Source: Myxococcales bacterium
GTDB lineage: Bacteria; Myxococcota_A; Polyangia; Palsa-1104
Direction: 5' to 3'
Assembly: GCA_028287105.1 (NCBI GenBank)
Contig: JAQBQH010000404.1
Location: 1-36,444 of the forward strand
Length of the DNA stretch: 36,444 nucleotides
The position numbers were made by a program, and so were the translations under genes. Positions 1 through 10,210 of the stretch are shown here, piece after piece (positions within the stretch are counted from its first letter, which is position 1; every line of letters begins with the position of its first letter). The notes under the pieces are model-generated. The model searched no databases. It had not been told where the DNA came from and worked only from the letters and a program-made list of their open reading frames with translations.

Positions 1-93
1 TAAGCCTCAGATTTTCGAGGTTGGGCGCATCCGATTCGTCGGATTTCTCGCGCTTCGGACGTACAAGCTCCCGATATCCTGCGCTGTCGAACG

Positions 94-109
94 TGGCACG
101 GCCGTCGCA
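94..109 (+). promoter_or_regulatory. possible sigma-54 promoter
   Basis: TGGCAC (94-99), a 5-nt spacer and TCGCA (105-109) match the -24/-12 layout of RpoN promoters (TGGCAC-N5-TTGCW) with one mismatch. The GG and GC dinucleotides are 12 nt apart as required. The predicted transcription start falls about at 120, just before the ATG at 123. A single match can arise by chance in GC-rich DNA. Confidence 0.3.
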
Positions 110-122
110 ATTGCGAGCGGTC

Positions 123-1817
123 ATGCGTACCCTCACTCCTGTCCTCGCCCTCCTGGGCATCGCGCTCTTCAACGTCTCCGACGCTCGGGCCTGCGGCTGC
201 TTCACGCCGCCTGATCCGTCGGTGCCCATCGTCCAGGCCGGTGAGCGCATCGCGTTCGCCATGGCCGACGGCCAGGTGACCGCGCACATCCAGATTCAGT
301 ATCAAGGCTCCGCCTCGGACTTCGGCTGGCTCTTGCCGCTGCCGTCGATCCCGACGCTGGAGCTCGGCATCGACGAGCTCTTCACGCAGCTCACCAACCA
401 GACCCAGCCCAAGTACAAGGTGCAGCGCGTCTACGAGGGGCGCTGCTCGTTCGACCCCGCCAGTCGCGGCGGCGGCTTCGGCACGCCCACGGCCGCCGGC
501 TCGGGCGGCTCGAGCGGCGGCGACAGCGCGCAGGACCCCGGCAGCCCGCTGGTCATCCAGGACTCGGTCGGCCCCTACGACTACGCCGTCCTCAAGGCGG
601 ACTCCAAGGACGCGATGCTCAAGTGGCTCGCCGACAATCGCTACTTCGTCCCCGCCGGCACCGACGACGCCGTCGGCCCCTACATCCACGCGGGCGCCTA
701 CTTCCTGGCGCTCAAGCTGCACAAGGGCAACGACGTCGGCGAGCTCCAGCCGGTGGTCGTGCACTACGCGTCGGACCTGCCGATGATCCCGCTCGTGCTC
801 ACGTCCGTCGCTGCCAACCCGCACATGGGCATCCAGGTGTGGATGCTCGGCGCCGGGCGCGCCATTCCGCGCAACTACTATCACACGGTCATCAACGACG
901 CGAAGCTCGACTGGATCAACGGCGCGACCAACTACAACGACGTCATCATCGCCGCTACCGGCGAGGCGCCGGACAAGCATTCCTTCGTGACCGAGTACGC
1001 CGGCACCGCCGCCATCATGCGCAACACGCTCAATGCACCGGGCCGCTTCGGCGACGAGATGACGCTCGCGCAGCAGCCGACCGACAGCGCCTTCGTGCAG
1101 TACCTCTTTCAGCACCAGTTTCCGCTGACGACGCAGACGTTCGGCGTCCTCTCGAAGTACATCCCGGTGCCGCCCGGTCTCAAAGGCGTGACGCCGGCCC
1201 AGTTCTACCAGAGCATCAGCTATTACCTCGGCTCGTACCGCCAGCAGAACCCGAACGACTTCGTCGGTTGGACCGAAAACTTCCAGCCGGCGCAGATGGC
1301 GGCCGACCTGCAGGAGCGCGTCGTCAAGCCGACGCTCGCCGCCGGCGCGCTCTTCGACCAGTACCCGTACCTCACGCGCATGTACACGACGCTCTCGCCC
1401 GAGGACATGAACAAGGATCCGGTGTTCAGCTACAACCCCGGCCTGCGCGATTGGCCCAACCTGCACAACGGGACGCTCACCTTCCATTGCGGCTTCTTCG
1501 GCGATCGCGGCGTCGCCAACACCGCCGCGACGCTGCGCACCGAGGCCGGCTGGGTGATCGACTATCCCAACGGCACCGGCGTCAACAACGGCACCTTCAC
1601 GCAGCCGGCCGGCCCGTCGTCGCAGCGCATCGAGATCCTCCGCGAGTCGGGCAACCCCGACGTCCTCACCGACAACACCTCGAGCATCTCCAGCTCGCTC
1701 GGCGGCTCGGGCTGCGGCGTCATCGTCGGTGGCCGCGCCTCGCGCCCGGCCATCGGCCTGGCCGGCCTCGTCTGCTTCGCCGCCTTCGTCCTCTTCCGCC
1801 GGCGGCGCGCGGCCTGA
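123..1817 (+). CDS. DUF2330-type exported protein with MYXO-CTERM-like anchor
   Basis: A 564-residue protein of unknown role that resembles the DUF2330 family of cell-surface proteins. The ATG at 123 was chosen because it begins a good signal peptide (hydrophobic core VLALLGIALF, cleavage after ARA, then CGCF); an upstream in-frame TTG at 21 would bury that signal. The conserved family start (ACGCFTPPDP, then a beta-rich region with DFGWLLPLP) is visible. A Gly/Ser-rich insert lies around residues 117-137. The tail has a GSGCGV motif, a membrane segment (about residues 539-558) and RRRR near the end, the layout of MYXO-CTERM sorting signals, which are cut by a rhombosortase-like membrane protease. 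The product is therefore probably exported and surface-anchored. The next gene starts 3 nt downstream and may be co-transcribed. The DUF2330 call is from memory of the family pattern. Confidence 0.8.
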   Translation: MRTLTPVLALLGIALFNVSDARACGCFTPPDPSVPIVQAGERIAFAMADGQVTAHIQIQYQGSASDFGWLLPLPSIPTLELGIDELFTQLTNQTQPKYKVQRVYEGRCSFDPASRGGGFGTPTAAGSGGSSGGDSAQDPGSPLVIQDSVGPYDYAVLKADSKDAMLKWLADNRYFVPAGTDDAVGPYIHAGAYFLALKLHKGNDVGELQPVVVHYASDLPMIPLVLTSVAANPHMGIQVWMLGAGRAIPRNYYHTVINDAKLDWINGATNYNDVIIAATGEAPDKHSFVTEYAGTAAIMRNTLNAPGRFGDEMTLAQQPTDSAFVQYLFQHQFPLTTQTFGVLSKYIPVPPGLKGVTPAQFYQSISYYLGSYRQQNPNDFVGWTENFQPAQMAADLQERVVKPTLAAGALFDQYPYLTRMYTTLSPEDMNKDPVFSYNPGLRDWPNLHNGTLTFHCGFFGDRGVANTAATLRTEAGWVIDYPNGTGVNNGTFTQPAGPSSQRIEILRESGNPDVLTDNTSSISSSLGGSGCGVIVGGRASRPAIGLAGLVCFAAFVLFRRRRAA

Positions 1818-1820
1818 TCG

Positions 1821-2339
1821 ATGCGCGTCCTCGTCCTCGCGCCGTTGGTCGCGCTCTGGGTCGCCGGCTGCGGCGGCAGCACCATGCCGCCGCCCGGCAG
1901 CGCGACGCTCGCCCTCGGCGGCACCGCCTCCGATGGCAGCGGCTTCACGGCGCTCGACGGTGACCAGACCCTGATCCCCGGCGCGCAGGGCGGCTTCCAC
2001 GTCTGGCTCAAGTGGCGCATCCAGGGCATGGCGCCGACGAGGGTCCACGTCCATCGCGAATCGCACCGCGTGTCCGACGACGCCATCATCCTCCGCGCCG
2101 ACGGCACCCTCGAAGTCGGCGCCCCCGCCGCCGACGGCTGGTGGGAGCTGCCCGCCGCGCAGCCGTCGTTCATGTGCCCCACTCCGCTCGGCATCAGCGT
2201 CATCGATCAGAAGATCGTCTTCGACGTGAGCGTCACCACCGACGACGGCGCCACCGTCGCCAAATCGTCCGCCGAAGCCACCGTGCACTGCCCCGACGGC
2301 GACCAGGGCGAGTTCTGCAAGCGTATCTGCGCCGGTTGA
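1821..2339 (+). CDS. predicted lipoprotein, unknown function
   Basis: A 172-residue protein with a lipoprotein signal peptide: MRVLVLAPLVALW followed by the lipobox VAGC, so Cys17 should be the lipidated N-terminus. The mature part is about 155 residues, probably beta-rich, with WLKWRI and four Cys residues (one at SFMCP, three near the C-terminus), which may form disulfides in the periplasm. I do not recognise a family. It starts 3 nt after the stop of the DUF2330-like gene, suggesting an operon. Its stop codon is embedded in the -35 element of the ndh promoter. Confidence 0.75.
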   Translation: MRVLVLAPLVALWVAGCGGSTMPPPGSATLALGGTASDGSGFTALDGDQTLIPGAQGGFHVWLKWRIQGMAPTRVHVHRESHRVSDDAIILRADGTLEVGAPAADGWWELPAAQPSFMCPTPLGISVIDQKIVFDVSVTTDDGATVAKSSAEATVHCPDGDQGEFCKRICAG

Positions 2340-2363
2340 TACTTCGTCGCGCTGCGTTATAAC
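2336..2363 (+). promoter_or_regulatory. sigma-70 type promoter of ndh
   Basis: TTGATA (2336-2341), a 16-nt spacer and TATAAC (2358-2363). The -10 ends exactly 7 nt before the ATG at 2371, so the predicted transcript starts at or next to the start codon; no Shine-Dalgarno sequence is present. The -35 overlaps the stop codon of the preceding lipoprotein gene. Confidence 0.6.
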
Positions 2364-2370
2364 CGGTTCC

Positions 2371-3723
2371 ATGGTGAACGGCGACAGGCCGCACGTGGTC
2401 ATCCTCGGTGGCGGCTTCGGTGGGCTCTACTGCACGCGCGCGCTCGCCGACGCCCAGGTGCGCATCACGCTGGTCGACAAGCGCAATCACCACCTGTTCC
2501 AGCCGCTGCTCTACCAGGTCGCCACCGCCGCGCTGAATCCCGCCGACATCGCCCAGCCGATTCGCGCCATCGTGCGCAAGCAGCCCAACGTCGAGGTGCT
2601 GATGGCCGACGTCATCAAGATCGACGCCGACCATCGCCGGGTCCTCTTCAGCGACGGCGACGCGCTCTCGTACGACTACCTCGTCGTCGCCACCGGCGCC
2701 ACGCACTCCTACTTCGGCCACGACGAATGGCAGTCGGTCGCGCCCGGGCTCAAGACCATCGAGGACGCGCTCGAGATCCGCAAGCGCATCCTCTTCGCGT
2801 TCGAGGAGGCCGAGCGCCACCACGATCCCCTCGCGCAGCGCGCCTGGCTCACCTTCGTCGTCGTCGGTGGCGGCCCCACCGGCGTCGAGATGGCCGGCGC
2901 CATCGCCGAGATCGCCTTCCAGACCCTCAAGCGCGACTTCCGGCGCATCGATCCGACGCAGGCGCGCGTACTGCTTCTCGAAGGCACGCCGCACATCCTC
3001 GGCACCTATCCCGAGATCCTGCGCAGGAAGGCCGCCGAGCAGCTCGTCAAGCTCGGCGTCGACGTCCGCACCGACGCGCGCGTCACGCACATCGCCGAGC
3101 GCGGCGTCACCGTCGACATGCCGACCGGCGCGCAGCACATCGAGGCGCGCACGGTGGTGTGGGGCGCCGGCGTCGCCGCCTCGCCGCTGGCGCGCACGCT
3201 GGGCGTGCCGCTCGACCGCGCCGGTCGCGTCCTCGTCACGCCGACGCTGAACGCCCCCGGTCACGAGCGGGTCTTCGTCATCGGCGACCTCGCCGCGGTG
3301 AAGCAGAAGTCGGGCGCCCTCGTCCCCGGCGTCGCGCCGGCCGCGATGCAGGAGGGCAAATACGTGGCGCAGGCGATCGTCGACCTCGTCCACGAAAAGC
3401 CGATCTTCGGACACCCGTTCGAATACTTCGACAAGGGATCGCTGGCGACCATCGGCCGCAAAAAGGCGATCGCCGACCTGCCGGGACACATCCGGCTGTG
3501 GGGCTTTCTCGCCTGGATGGCGTGGCTCTTCATCCACGTCCTGTTCCTCATCGGCTTCCGCAATCGCATCCTGGTCCTCATCGAATGGACCTGGGCCTAC
3601 GCGACCTGGCAGCGCGGATCGCGCCTGATCACCGGGACGGTCGCACACGAGGGACCGCACACGGAAGTCAGCACGGCCCCACGTGCGCCCGTCAGCTCTT
3701 CAGCAATATCGCCGCCTTCGTAG
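2371..3723 (+). CDS. ndh: type II NADH dehydrogenase (NDH-2)
   Basis: A 450-residue FAD-dependent NADH:quinone oxidoreductase, which passes electrons from NADH to the quinone pool without proton pumping, at the inner face of the cytoplasmic membrane. The N-terminal FAD-binding Rossmann motif is GGGFGG (residues 13-18) and the second, NADH-binding one is GGGPTGVE (166-173). The motif FVIGDLAAV with the redox-family GD dipeptide precedes the quinone-site region around PAAMQEG. A hydrophobic stretch (LWGFLAWMAWLFIHVLFLIGF) near the C-terminus is the membrane-binding part typical of NDH-2. Its length is normal, with a slightly long polar tail. It is a single gene with its own promoter and apparently no leader. 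The call is confident; other flavoprotein disulfide reductases are excluded by the lack of a CxxxxC motif near the FAD site. Confidence 0.93.
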   Translation: MVNGDRPHVVILGGGFGGLYCTRALADAQVRITLVDKRNHHLFQPLLYQVATAALNPADIAQPIRAIVRKQPNVEVLMADVIKIDADHRRVLFSDGDALSYDYLVVATGATHSYFGHDEWQSVAPGLKTIEDALEIRKRILFAFEEAERHHDPLAQRAWLTFVVVGGGPTGVEMAGAIAEIAFQTLKRDFRRIDPTQARVLLLEGTPHILGTYPEILRRKAAEQLVKLGVDVRTDARVTHIAERGVTVDMPTGAQHIEARTVVWGAGVAASPLARTLGVPLDRAGRVLVTPTLNAPGHERVFVIGDLAAVKQKSGALVPGVAPAAMQEGKYVAQAIVDLVHEKPIFGHPFEYFDKGSLATIGRKKAIADLPGHIRLWGFLAWMAWLFIHVLFLIGFRNRILVLIEWTWAYATWQRGSRLITGTVAHEGPHTEVSTAPRAPVSSSAISPPS

Positions 3724-5060
3724 ACGGCACGACGCTGGCAGTGGGCGGCGGCCATGTCCAAAGCATGGCTCTGCGCGATCGCATTGGCGGCGGGTTGCTC
3801 CGGTGAGAGCGCGTGGGAAGAGGGGCCCATCGGCGAGATCTACGAAGGGCTCAGCGTCGGCGGTTCCGGCGGCTGCTCGACCTTCATCGTCGACGGCCTG
3901 TCCAAGCAGCTCATCGCCGAGCAGAACTGCATCCGGCCGAGCGCGCTGGTCAGCTTCGCGGGCAAAAAGGGTCTGAGCATCGGCTCGAGCGTCTATCCCT
4001 ATCTCGAGCCGAAGGCGGCCGCCGGCCTCGAAGCGGCGGGCGCGTCGACGGGCATCAGCATCAACTCGGCGTTCCGCACCATCGCGCAGCAGTACCTGCT
4101 CTATCGCTGGTACCAGAGCGGGCAGTGCGGCATCGGGCTCGCCGCCGTGCCGGGCAACTCCAACCACGAGACCGGCATCGCCGTCGACGTCGGCAACTAC
4201 GGCGCAGTGCTCGGCGTGATGCAGTCGCACGGCTGGTCGCACAGCTATCCGTCGTCGGACCCGGTGCACTACGACTACACCGCGGGCGGCACCATCGACC
4301 TGCGCTCCGAGAGCGTCCTGGCGTTTCAGAAGCTGTGGAACCTGAACAACCCGGGCGACAAGATCTCCGAGGACGGCAGCTACGGAGCGCAGACCGGCGC
4401 GCGCATCGCCAAGGCGCCGGCGACGGGCTTTGCCAAGGGGACCACCTGCACGCCGAAGCAGACGCCGGCACCGGCGCCGTCCGACAAGCTCGCGGCCAAG
4501 CTGGTCGCGCAGTCGATGCCGCAGACGCTCGGCGCCGGCGAGGCGGCGGCCTCGTGGGTCGAGTTCCAGAACACCGGCACCGCGACCTGGACGCCGGGCA
4601 TTACGCACCTCGGCACCTCGGGACCGCACGATCGCGACAGCGCGCTGGCGGCGCCCGACTGGCTCGGTCTCAATCGCCCGGCGAGCGTCGACGCGGAGAC
4701 CAAGCCGGGCGAGGTCGGCCGCTTCTCCTTCTTCGTGCGCGGGCCGGCCGTCTCGGCGGCGACTGCGCTGTCGGAGAGCTTCGAGCTGGTTCAGGAGGGC
4801 GTCGCCTGGTTCGGCACCGACAGTACCTTCAGCATCGACGTCGAGATCCACCCGTCGGCCACGACGATGGGCGGCGGCGAGACGGGCGACCCCACGGCCG
4901 ATCCGACGCCGGCCTCGATGGCCGGCGGCGCGCATGGCGGCTGCAGCGTGGCAGGCGTTACGGGACGCGGCGAGGCCGCGCCGGCCGCGGGCTTGTTGCT
5001 CGTCATCGCGGCGTTGGCACTGTTCCGCCGTCGGCGGGCATCGTATCCTTCAGGGGCTAC

Positions 5061-6218
<1,158 letters not shown>

Positions 6219-6602
6219 CTAATTGAGCGAATACGGCAGCGCCAGCGCGAACGGCGCCACCTGGGCGTCGAAGGGCTGACCGTCGTCGCGCACCATCTGG
6301 TAGCTGCCGCGCATCGAGCCGTGCGGCGTCGCCAGCATGCACCAACTGGTGTACTCGAAGGCCTGGCCGGGCTTGAGGAGCGGCTTCTCGCCGACCACCC
6401 CTTCGCCTCGAACTTCCTGCACTTTGCCTTCGCCGTCGGTGATGATCCAGTGCCGTGTTTGCAATTGTGCGGTAGCCTCGCCTTCATTGGCGATGCGAAC
6501 CGTATACGCAAACGCGTACTGCCCGGCTTTAGGGGAAGAACGTTCGGGGATGTACTGACTCCGCACGGTCACTCTGATGCCGTGCGTCACGGCGGTGGAC
6601 AC
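6219..6602 (-). CDS. apaG: ApaG family protein
   Basis: A 127-residue single-domain protein with a fibronectin III-like fold. The conserved pattern is plain: GIRVTVRSQYIPERSSP, FAYTVRIANEG, RHWIITDGEGKV, VVGEKPLLKPGQ, FEYTSWC and the glycine-rich GSMRGSY. ApaG is linked in enterobacteria to Co2+/Mg2+ efflux and diadenosine tetraphosphate levels, but its biochemical role is unsettled. The GTG at 6602 is preferred over an in-frame TTG at 6638 because it gives the family's usual length and lies exactly 7 nt after a well-formed promoter, whereas the TTG lies inside that promoter. It ends back to back with the metallophosphoesterase stop (convergent genes, no gap, no terminator). Confidence 0.93.
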   Translation of the reverse strand: MSTAVTHGIRVTVRSQYIPERSSPKAGQYAFAYTVRIANEGEATAQLQTRHWIITDGEGKVQEVRGEGVVGEKPLLKPGQAFEYTSWCMLATPHGSMRGSYQMVRDDGQPFDAQVAPFALALPYSLN

Positions 6603-6609
6603 GCGCTGG

Positions 6610-6638
6610 ACTTTACCTCTTGACGCAGGCCCGGGCAA
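6610..6638 (-). promoter_or_regulatory. promoter of apaG, apparently leaderless
   Basis: On the minus strand: TTGCCC (6638-6633), 17-nt spacer, TAAAGT (6615-6610), then 7 nt to the GTG start at 6602. The predicted transcription start coincides with the start codon. No Shine-Dalgarno sequence at a useful distance. Confidence 0.55.
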
Positions 6639-6687
6639 TGGCCATACGTTTTCGCCCGATGCGAGTGCATGAACCCGCGAGGATCAC

Positions 6688-7617
6688 GTGATCGAAGTCG
6701 AAGGTTTGACCAAGTATTACGGCGAGCATGCGGCCATCCGCGACCTCTCCTTCACGATTCAAAAAGGCGAGGTCATCGGCTTTCTGGGGCTCAACGGCGC
6801 CGGGAAGTCGACGACGCTGCGCGTGCTCGGCTGCGTTCTGCTGCCCACGGGCGGCAAGGTGCGCATCCACGGCATCGACCTATTGACCGAGCCGCACGAG
6901 GTGCGTAAGCGCATCGGGTTTTTGCCCGACGTGCCGCCGCTCTACAATGAGATGTCGGTGGGCGGTTACCTGCGCTTCGTCGCGCAGCTACGCGGCGTGC
7001 CGGCCGACAAGGTCGATGCGCGCGTGCAGGACGTCGAGGAAAAGACGGCCCTGCGCGACATGCACGACGAGCTGGTCTCGACGCTGTCGCACGGCTACCG
7101 GCAGCGCGTCGGCCTGGCGCAGGCGATGGTGCACAACCCGCAGCTGCTCATCCTCGACGAGCCGACCTCGGGCCTCGACCCGGTGCAGATCGCCGAGATG
7201 CGCAAGCTCATCCGCAGCCTGCGCGGACAGCACACCATCCTCTTGTCGAGTCACATCCTGCCGGAGATCTCACAGACCTGCGATCGGCTGCTCGTGATTC
7301 ACGAGGGCGAGATCGTCGGTCAGGGATCGGAGCACGATCTGGCCAAGGGCTCGGCGTCGGCGATCGACATCGAGGTCGCGGGCACGCCGGAGAAGGCGAA
7401 AGCGGCGCTCGGCGGCGTCAACGGCGTGCAGGGCGTCGAAGTGCTCAAGTCAACGGCCGAGGGCACGGCGCACCTGCGCGTGACCGCCTCGGCGGAGCTG
7501 CGCCCCGAGGTGGTGCGTGCGCTGGTCAACGCCAACGTCGACGTGCTGCGCGTCGACAAGGCCGCCTCGCAGCTCGAATCGATCTTCATGCAGCTCACGC
7601 AAACGAGGCACGCATGA
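6688..7617 (+). CDS. ABC transporter ATP-binding protein (GldA-like)
   Basis: A 309-residue ATPase that would power the permease encoded next. Walker A is GLNGAGKST (Lys40), the signature is LSHGYRQRV (residues 133-141; LSHGY/LSKGY replaces LSGGQ in the GldA/NatA-like group), Walker B is LLILDEP (Asp157, Glu158), and the H-loop His lies in LLSSHIL. About 80 C-terminal residues beyond the ATPase fold are typical of this subgroup. The start is GTG, supported by GAGGA 4 nt upstream. The stop overlaps the permease ATG by 4 nt, so the operon is tight. Relatives include GldA of the Bacteroidetes gliding cluster, but similar clusters occur in non-gliding bacteria, so no motility role is claimed. Confidence 0.9.
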   Translation: MIEVEGLTKYYGEHAAIRDLSFTIQKGEVIGFLGLNGAGKSTTLRVLGCVLLPTGGKVRIHGIDLLTEPHEVRKRIGFLPDVPPLYNEMSVGGYLRFVAQLRGVPADKVDARVQDVEEKTALRDMHDELVSTLSHGYRQRVGLAQAMVHNPQLLILDEPTSGLDPVQIAEMRKLIRSLRGQHTILLSSHILPEISQTCDRLLVIHEGEIVGQGSEHDLAKGSASAIDIEVAGTPEKAKAALGGVNGVQGVEVLKSTAEGTAHLRVTASAELRPEVVRALVNANVDVLRVDKAASQLESIFMQLTQTRHA

Positions 7618-8342
7618 ACGCCATCCTCCTCATCGCCCGGCGCGAGCTGGGCAGCTACTTCCGGACTTGGTTGGGCTACATCATCATCGCCGCGGTCCTG
7701 CTCCTGCAGGGCATCCTCTTCAACGCGTTCGCGCTCGGCAGCGGCATGGATCGCCGCTCGTCGGACGTCGTGATGCAGTTCTTCTACACGATGAGCGGCT
7801 GCACCATGGTCGCCGCCATCTTCATCTCGATGCGCCTGCTCGCGGCCGAGCGTGAAGGCGGCACGGTCAACCTGCTCTACTCGTCGCCGGTACGCGACGG
7901 CGAGATCGTCGTCGGCAAGTTTCTCTCGGCGCTCGCCTTCCTCGCCATCCTGCTCTTCGCCACGTCGTTCATGCCGGCGATGGTGCTCTTGGCCGGCAAG
8001 ATCAGCTGGGGGCACGTGTTCGCCGGCTACCTCGGGCTCCTCCTGCTCGGCTCGGCGGTGCTCGCGGTCGGAACGCTCGGCTCGGCGCTGACCAGGTCGC
8101 AAATCCTGAGCGTCATCATCTCGGCGCTCATGGTCGTCGCGCTCCTGACCTGCTGGTGGGTCGGTCGCGTCTCGGATCGCCCGCTCTCGAGCGTGTTCGA
8201 GAACCTGGCGCTGTGGCAGATCCACTTCCAGCCGTTCATGTCGGGAATCGTGCATACGCGCGACGTCATCTTTTATCTCGCGATCACCTACGTCGGGCTA
8301 TTTGGCGCGACGCGGGTGCTCGAAGCGCGGAGGTGGCGTTAG
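7614..8342 (+). CDS. ABC-2 type permease (GldF-like)
   Basis: A 242-residue inner-membrane protein with about six hydrophobic segments (for example YIIIAAVLLLQGILF, FLAILLFATSFMPAMVLLAG, LGLLLLGSAVLAVGTLGSAL, ILSVIISALMVVALL and FYLAITYVGLF). The start IARRELGSYFRTWLGY and the central motif RLLAAEREGGTVNLLYSSPV are characteristic of the GldF/ABC-2 permease family. It overlaps the ATPase gene by 4 nt and the GldG-like gene begins 2 nt after its stop, so all act as one transporter. The transported substrate is unknown. Confidence 0.88.
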   Translation: MNAILLIARRELGSYFRTWLGYIIIAAVLLLQGILFNAFALGSGMDRRSSDVVMQFFYTMSGCTMVAAIFISMRLLAAEREGGTVNLLYSSPVRDGEIVVGKFLSALAFLAILLFATSFMPAMVLLAGKISWGHVFAGYLGLLLLGSAVLAVGTLGSALTRSQILSVIISALMVVALLTCWWVGRVSDRPLSSVFENLALWQIHFQPFMSGIVHTRDVIFYLAITYVGLFGATRVLEARRWR

Positions 8343-8344
8343 CC

Positions 8345-10210
8345 ATGAACGCTGCATCCTTTGTCTGGACGGTGGTCTATTTCGGCGGAATGCTGCTCGC
8401 CTTCGTCGGCGAGCGGGTCATCGGCGCCGGCTCGGCGCGCGCGCTCACCGGCGTCGGCGTGCTCCTCATCGGCGTGGCGCTCGCGGTTCGCGCGGCGCGC
8501 GCCAAGAAGAGCCGCGCCGATCGTCTCGCCGTCGAGCGCATGCTCCTGGCGCTCTACGCGGTCGGCACCTTCTCGCTGGCGCTCTACCTGGCGCAGTCGG
8601 ACCTGTCGTCGACGGTGCTCGGTAAGCCGCTCGAGCGTGACTGGCCGAAGCTGGCCACGACGCTCGGCGCTTTGTGGCCGGTCTTGTGGCTGTTCTCGTC
8701 GCTGCCGATCATCATGGGCGAGTTCAGCTACGCGGCGGTGGCACGCGCGCCCAAGCTCGAGACGGCGCGCGTTCGCGACGCGGTCTGGTCGGGCGTCGGT
8801 CTGGCGGGCGCGATCGTGTTCGCGGTCGCCGTCGCCTACGTCGCCACCGAGCGCGACAAGAAGGCGGACTTCAGCTACTTCCGCACGGCCAAGCCGGGCG
8901 AAGCGACGCGCAAGATCGTGCAGACCATGGATCAGCCGATCCAGGTCTCGCTCTTCTTCCCGCCCGCCAACGAAGTGCGCGAAGAGGTGTCGGGCTACTT
9001 CGACGATCTGACCAAAGAATCGAAGATGCTCGAGGTCAAGAGCTACGACCGCGACGTCGATCCGACGAAGGCGCGCGAGCTCGGCGTCACCGGCAACGGC
9101 ATCGTGGTGGTGGCGCGCGGCGGACATCGCGAGCAGCTCTCGATTGGCCTGGAGCTCGAGGGGGCGCGCGCGCAGCTGCGCAACCTCGATCGCGACGTGC
9201 AGACGCGCCTGCTCAAGGTGGCGCGGCCGGCGCGCAACGTCTACTTCGTGACGGGGCACGGCGAGCGCACGTTCGATCCGATCAACGATACCGACAAGCG
9301 CGCGACGGTGCGCGACATGCGCGAGCTCATGACCCAGCAGGGCTACACGGTGCGCCAGCTCGGCGCGGCCGAGGGGCTGGCGCAGGAGGTGCCGCAGGAC
9401 GCGGCGCTCCTCGTCATCGCGGGGCCGACGAAGACCTTCCTCCCCGAGGAGGCGGCGTCGCTGGTGCGCTTCTTCAACAAGGGCGGCCGGCTGCTCGTCG
9501 CCGTCGACCCCGAGGCGGGGCTCGACATGCACGAGCTGCTCGCTCCGCTCGGCGTCAAGTTCGTCACGACGCTGCTCGCGAGCGACCAGGTCTACGCACG
9601 CAAGACCAATCAGCTGAGCGATCGCCAGAACATCGTGAGCGCGTCGTTCACGTCGCACCCGTCGGTGACGACGCTCGGTCGCTACGGCGGCCGCGCGCCG
9701 CTCATCTTCATCGGCGCCGGCCACTTCGAGGAGCTGAAGGACAAGCCGAAGGAGAACAGCGTCGACTTCACGGTGCGCGCGCACCCGTCGACGTGGAATG
9801 ACGTCAACGGCAACTTCGCGTTCGATCCGCCGGCCGAGGCGCGCAAGACCTGGGAGCTGGTCGCCGCGGTCGCGCACAAGGGCAAGGACGAAAAAGAGAA
9901 GAAGGACGAGGGGCGCGCGCTGGTCATCGCCGACAGCGACCTCCTCGGCGACGGAATCCTCGGGGCCCAGGGCAATCCGCTGCTGGTGCTCGACGGCGCC
10001 AAGTGGCTCGTGGGCGACGAGAACATCACGGGCGCGGTGTCGAGCGAGAACGACATCCCGATCGTGCACACGAAGAAGCAGGACCAGGTGTGGTTCTACG
10101 GATCGGCGTTCCTGGCGCCGGCGCTGGTGCTCGGCATCGGCGCGCTCGTCAACGGTCGTCGTCGCGGTCGCCAGTCCAAGGGCCAGTCCAAGAAGGAGAA
10201 GCAGTCATGA
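8345..10210 (+). CDS. GldG-like ABC transporter auxiliary protein
   Basis: A 621-residue membrane protein. The ATG at 8345 fits the operon spacing and puts a hydrophobic helix at the N-terminus. Residues 1-165 hold about five membrane segments (ending AGAIVFAVAVAYV). A large extracytoplasmic part follows that matches the ABC_transp_aux/GldG pattern: FSYFRTAKPGEATRKIV, QVSLFFPPANEVREEV, YDRDVDPTKARELGV, VYFVTGHGER and a Rossmann-like stretch with LLVIAGPTKTF. One membrane helix ([16 protein letters not shown]) and a Lys/Arg/Ser-rich tail close the protein. Classical GldG has fewer N-terminal helices, so the N-terminal membrane domain looks like an added module. It overlaps the next gene by 4 nt. 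Confidence 0.82.
   Translation: MNAASFVWTVVYFGGMLLAFVGERVIGAGSARALTGVGVLLIGVALAVRAARAKKSRADRLAVERMLLALYAVGTFSLALYLAQSDLSSTVLGKPLERDWPKLATTLGALWPVLWLFSSLPIIMGEFSYAAVARAPKLETARVRDAVWSGVGLAGAIVFAVAVAYVATERDKKADFSYFRTAKPGEATRKIVQTMDQPIQVSLFFPPANEVREEVSGYFDDLTKESKMLEVKSYDRDVDPTKARELGVTGNGIVVVARGGHREQLSIGLELEGARAQLRNLDRDVQTRLLKVARPARNVYFVTGHGERTFDPINDTDKRATVRDMRELMTQQGYTVRQLGAAEGLAQEVPQDAALLVIAGPTKTFLPEEAASLVRFFNKGGRLLVAVDPEAGLDMHELLAPLGVKFVTTLLASDQVYARKTNQLSDRQNIVSASFTSHPSVTTLGRYGGRAPLIFIGAGHFEELKDKPKENSVDFTVRAHPSTWNDVNGNFAFDPPAEARKTWELVAAVAHKGKDEKEKKDEGRALVIADSDLLGDGILGAQGNPLLVLDGAKWLVGDENITGAVSSENDIPIVHTKKQDQVWFYGSAFLAPALVLGIGALVNGRRRGRQSKGQSKKEKQS

Noticed and set aside
2233-3660. 475-codon minus-strand frame opposite ndh
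   Set aside because: Composition typical of an antisense shadow; ndh has both Rossmann motifs on the plus strand.
8339-10069. 576-codon minus-strand frame opposite the GldG-like gene
   Set aside because: Arg/His/Glu-rich shadow without ribosome-binding site or motif.
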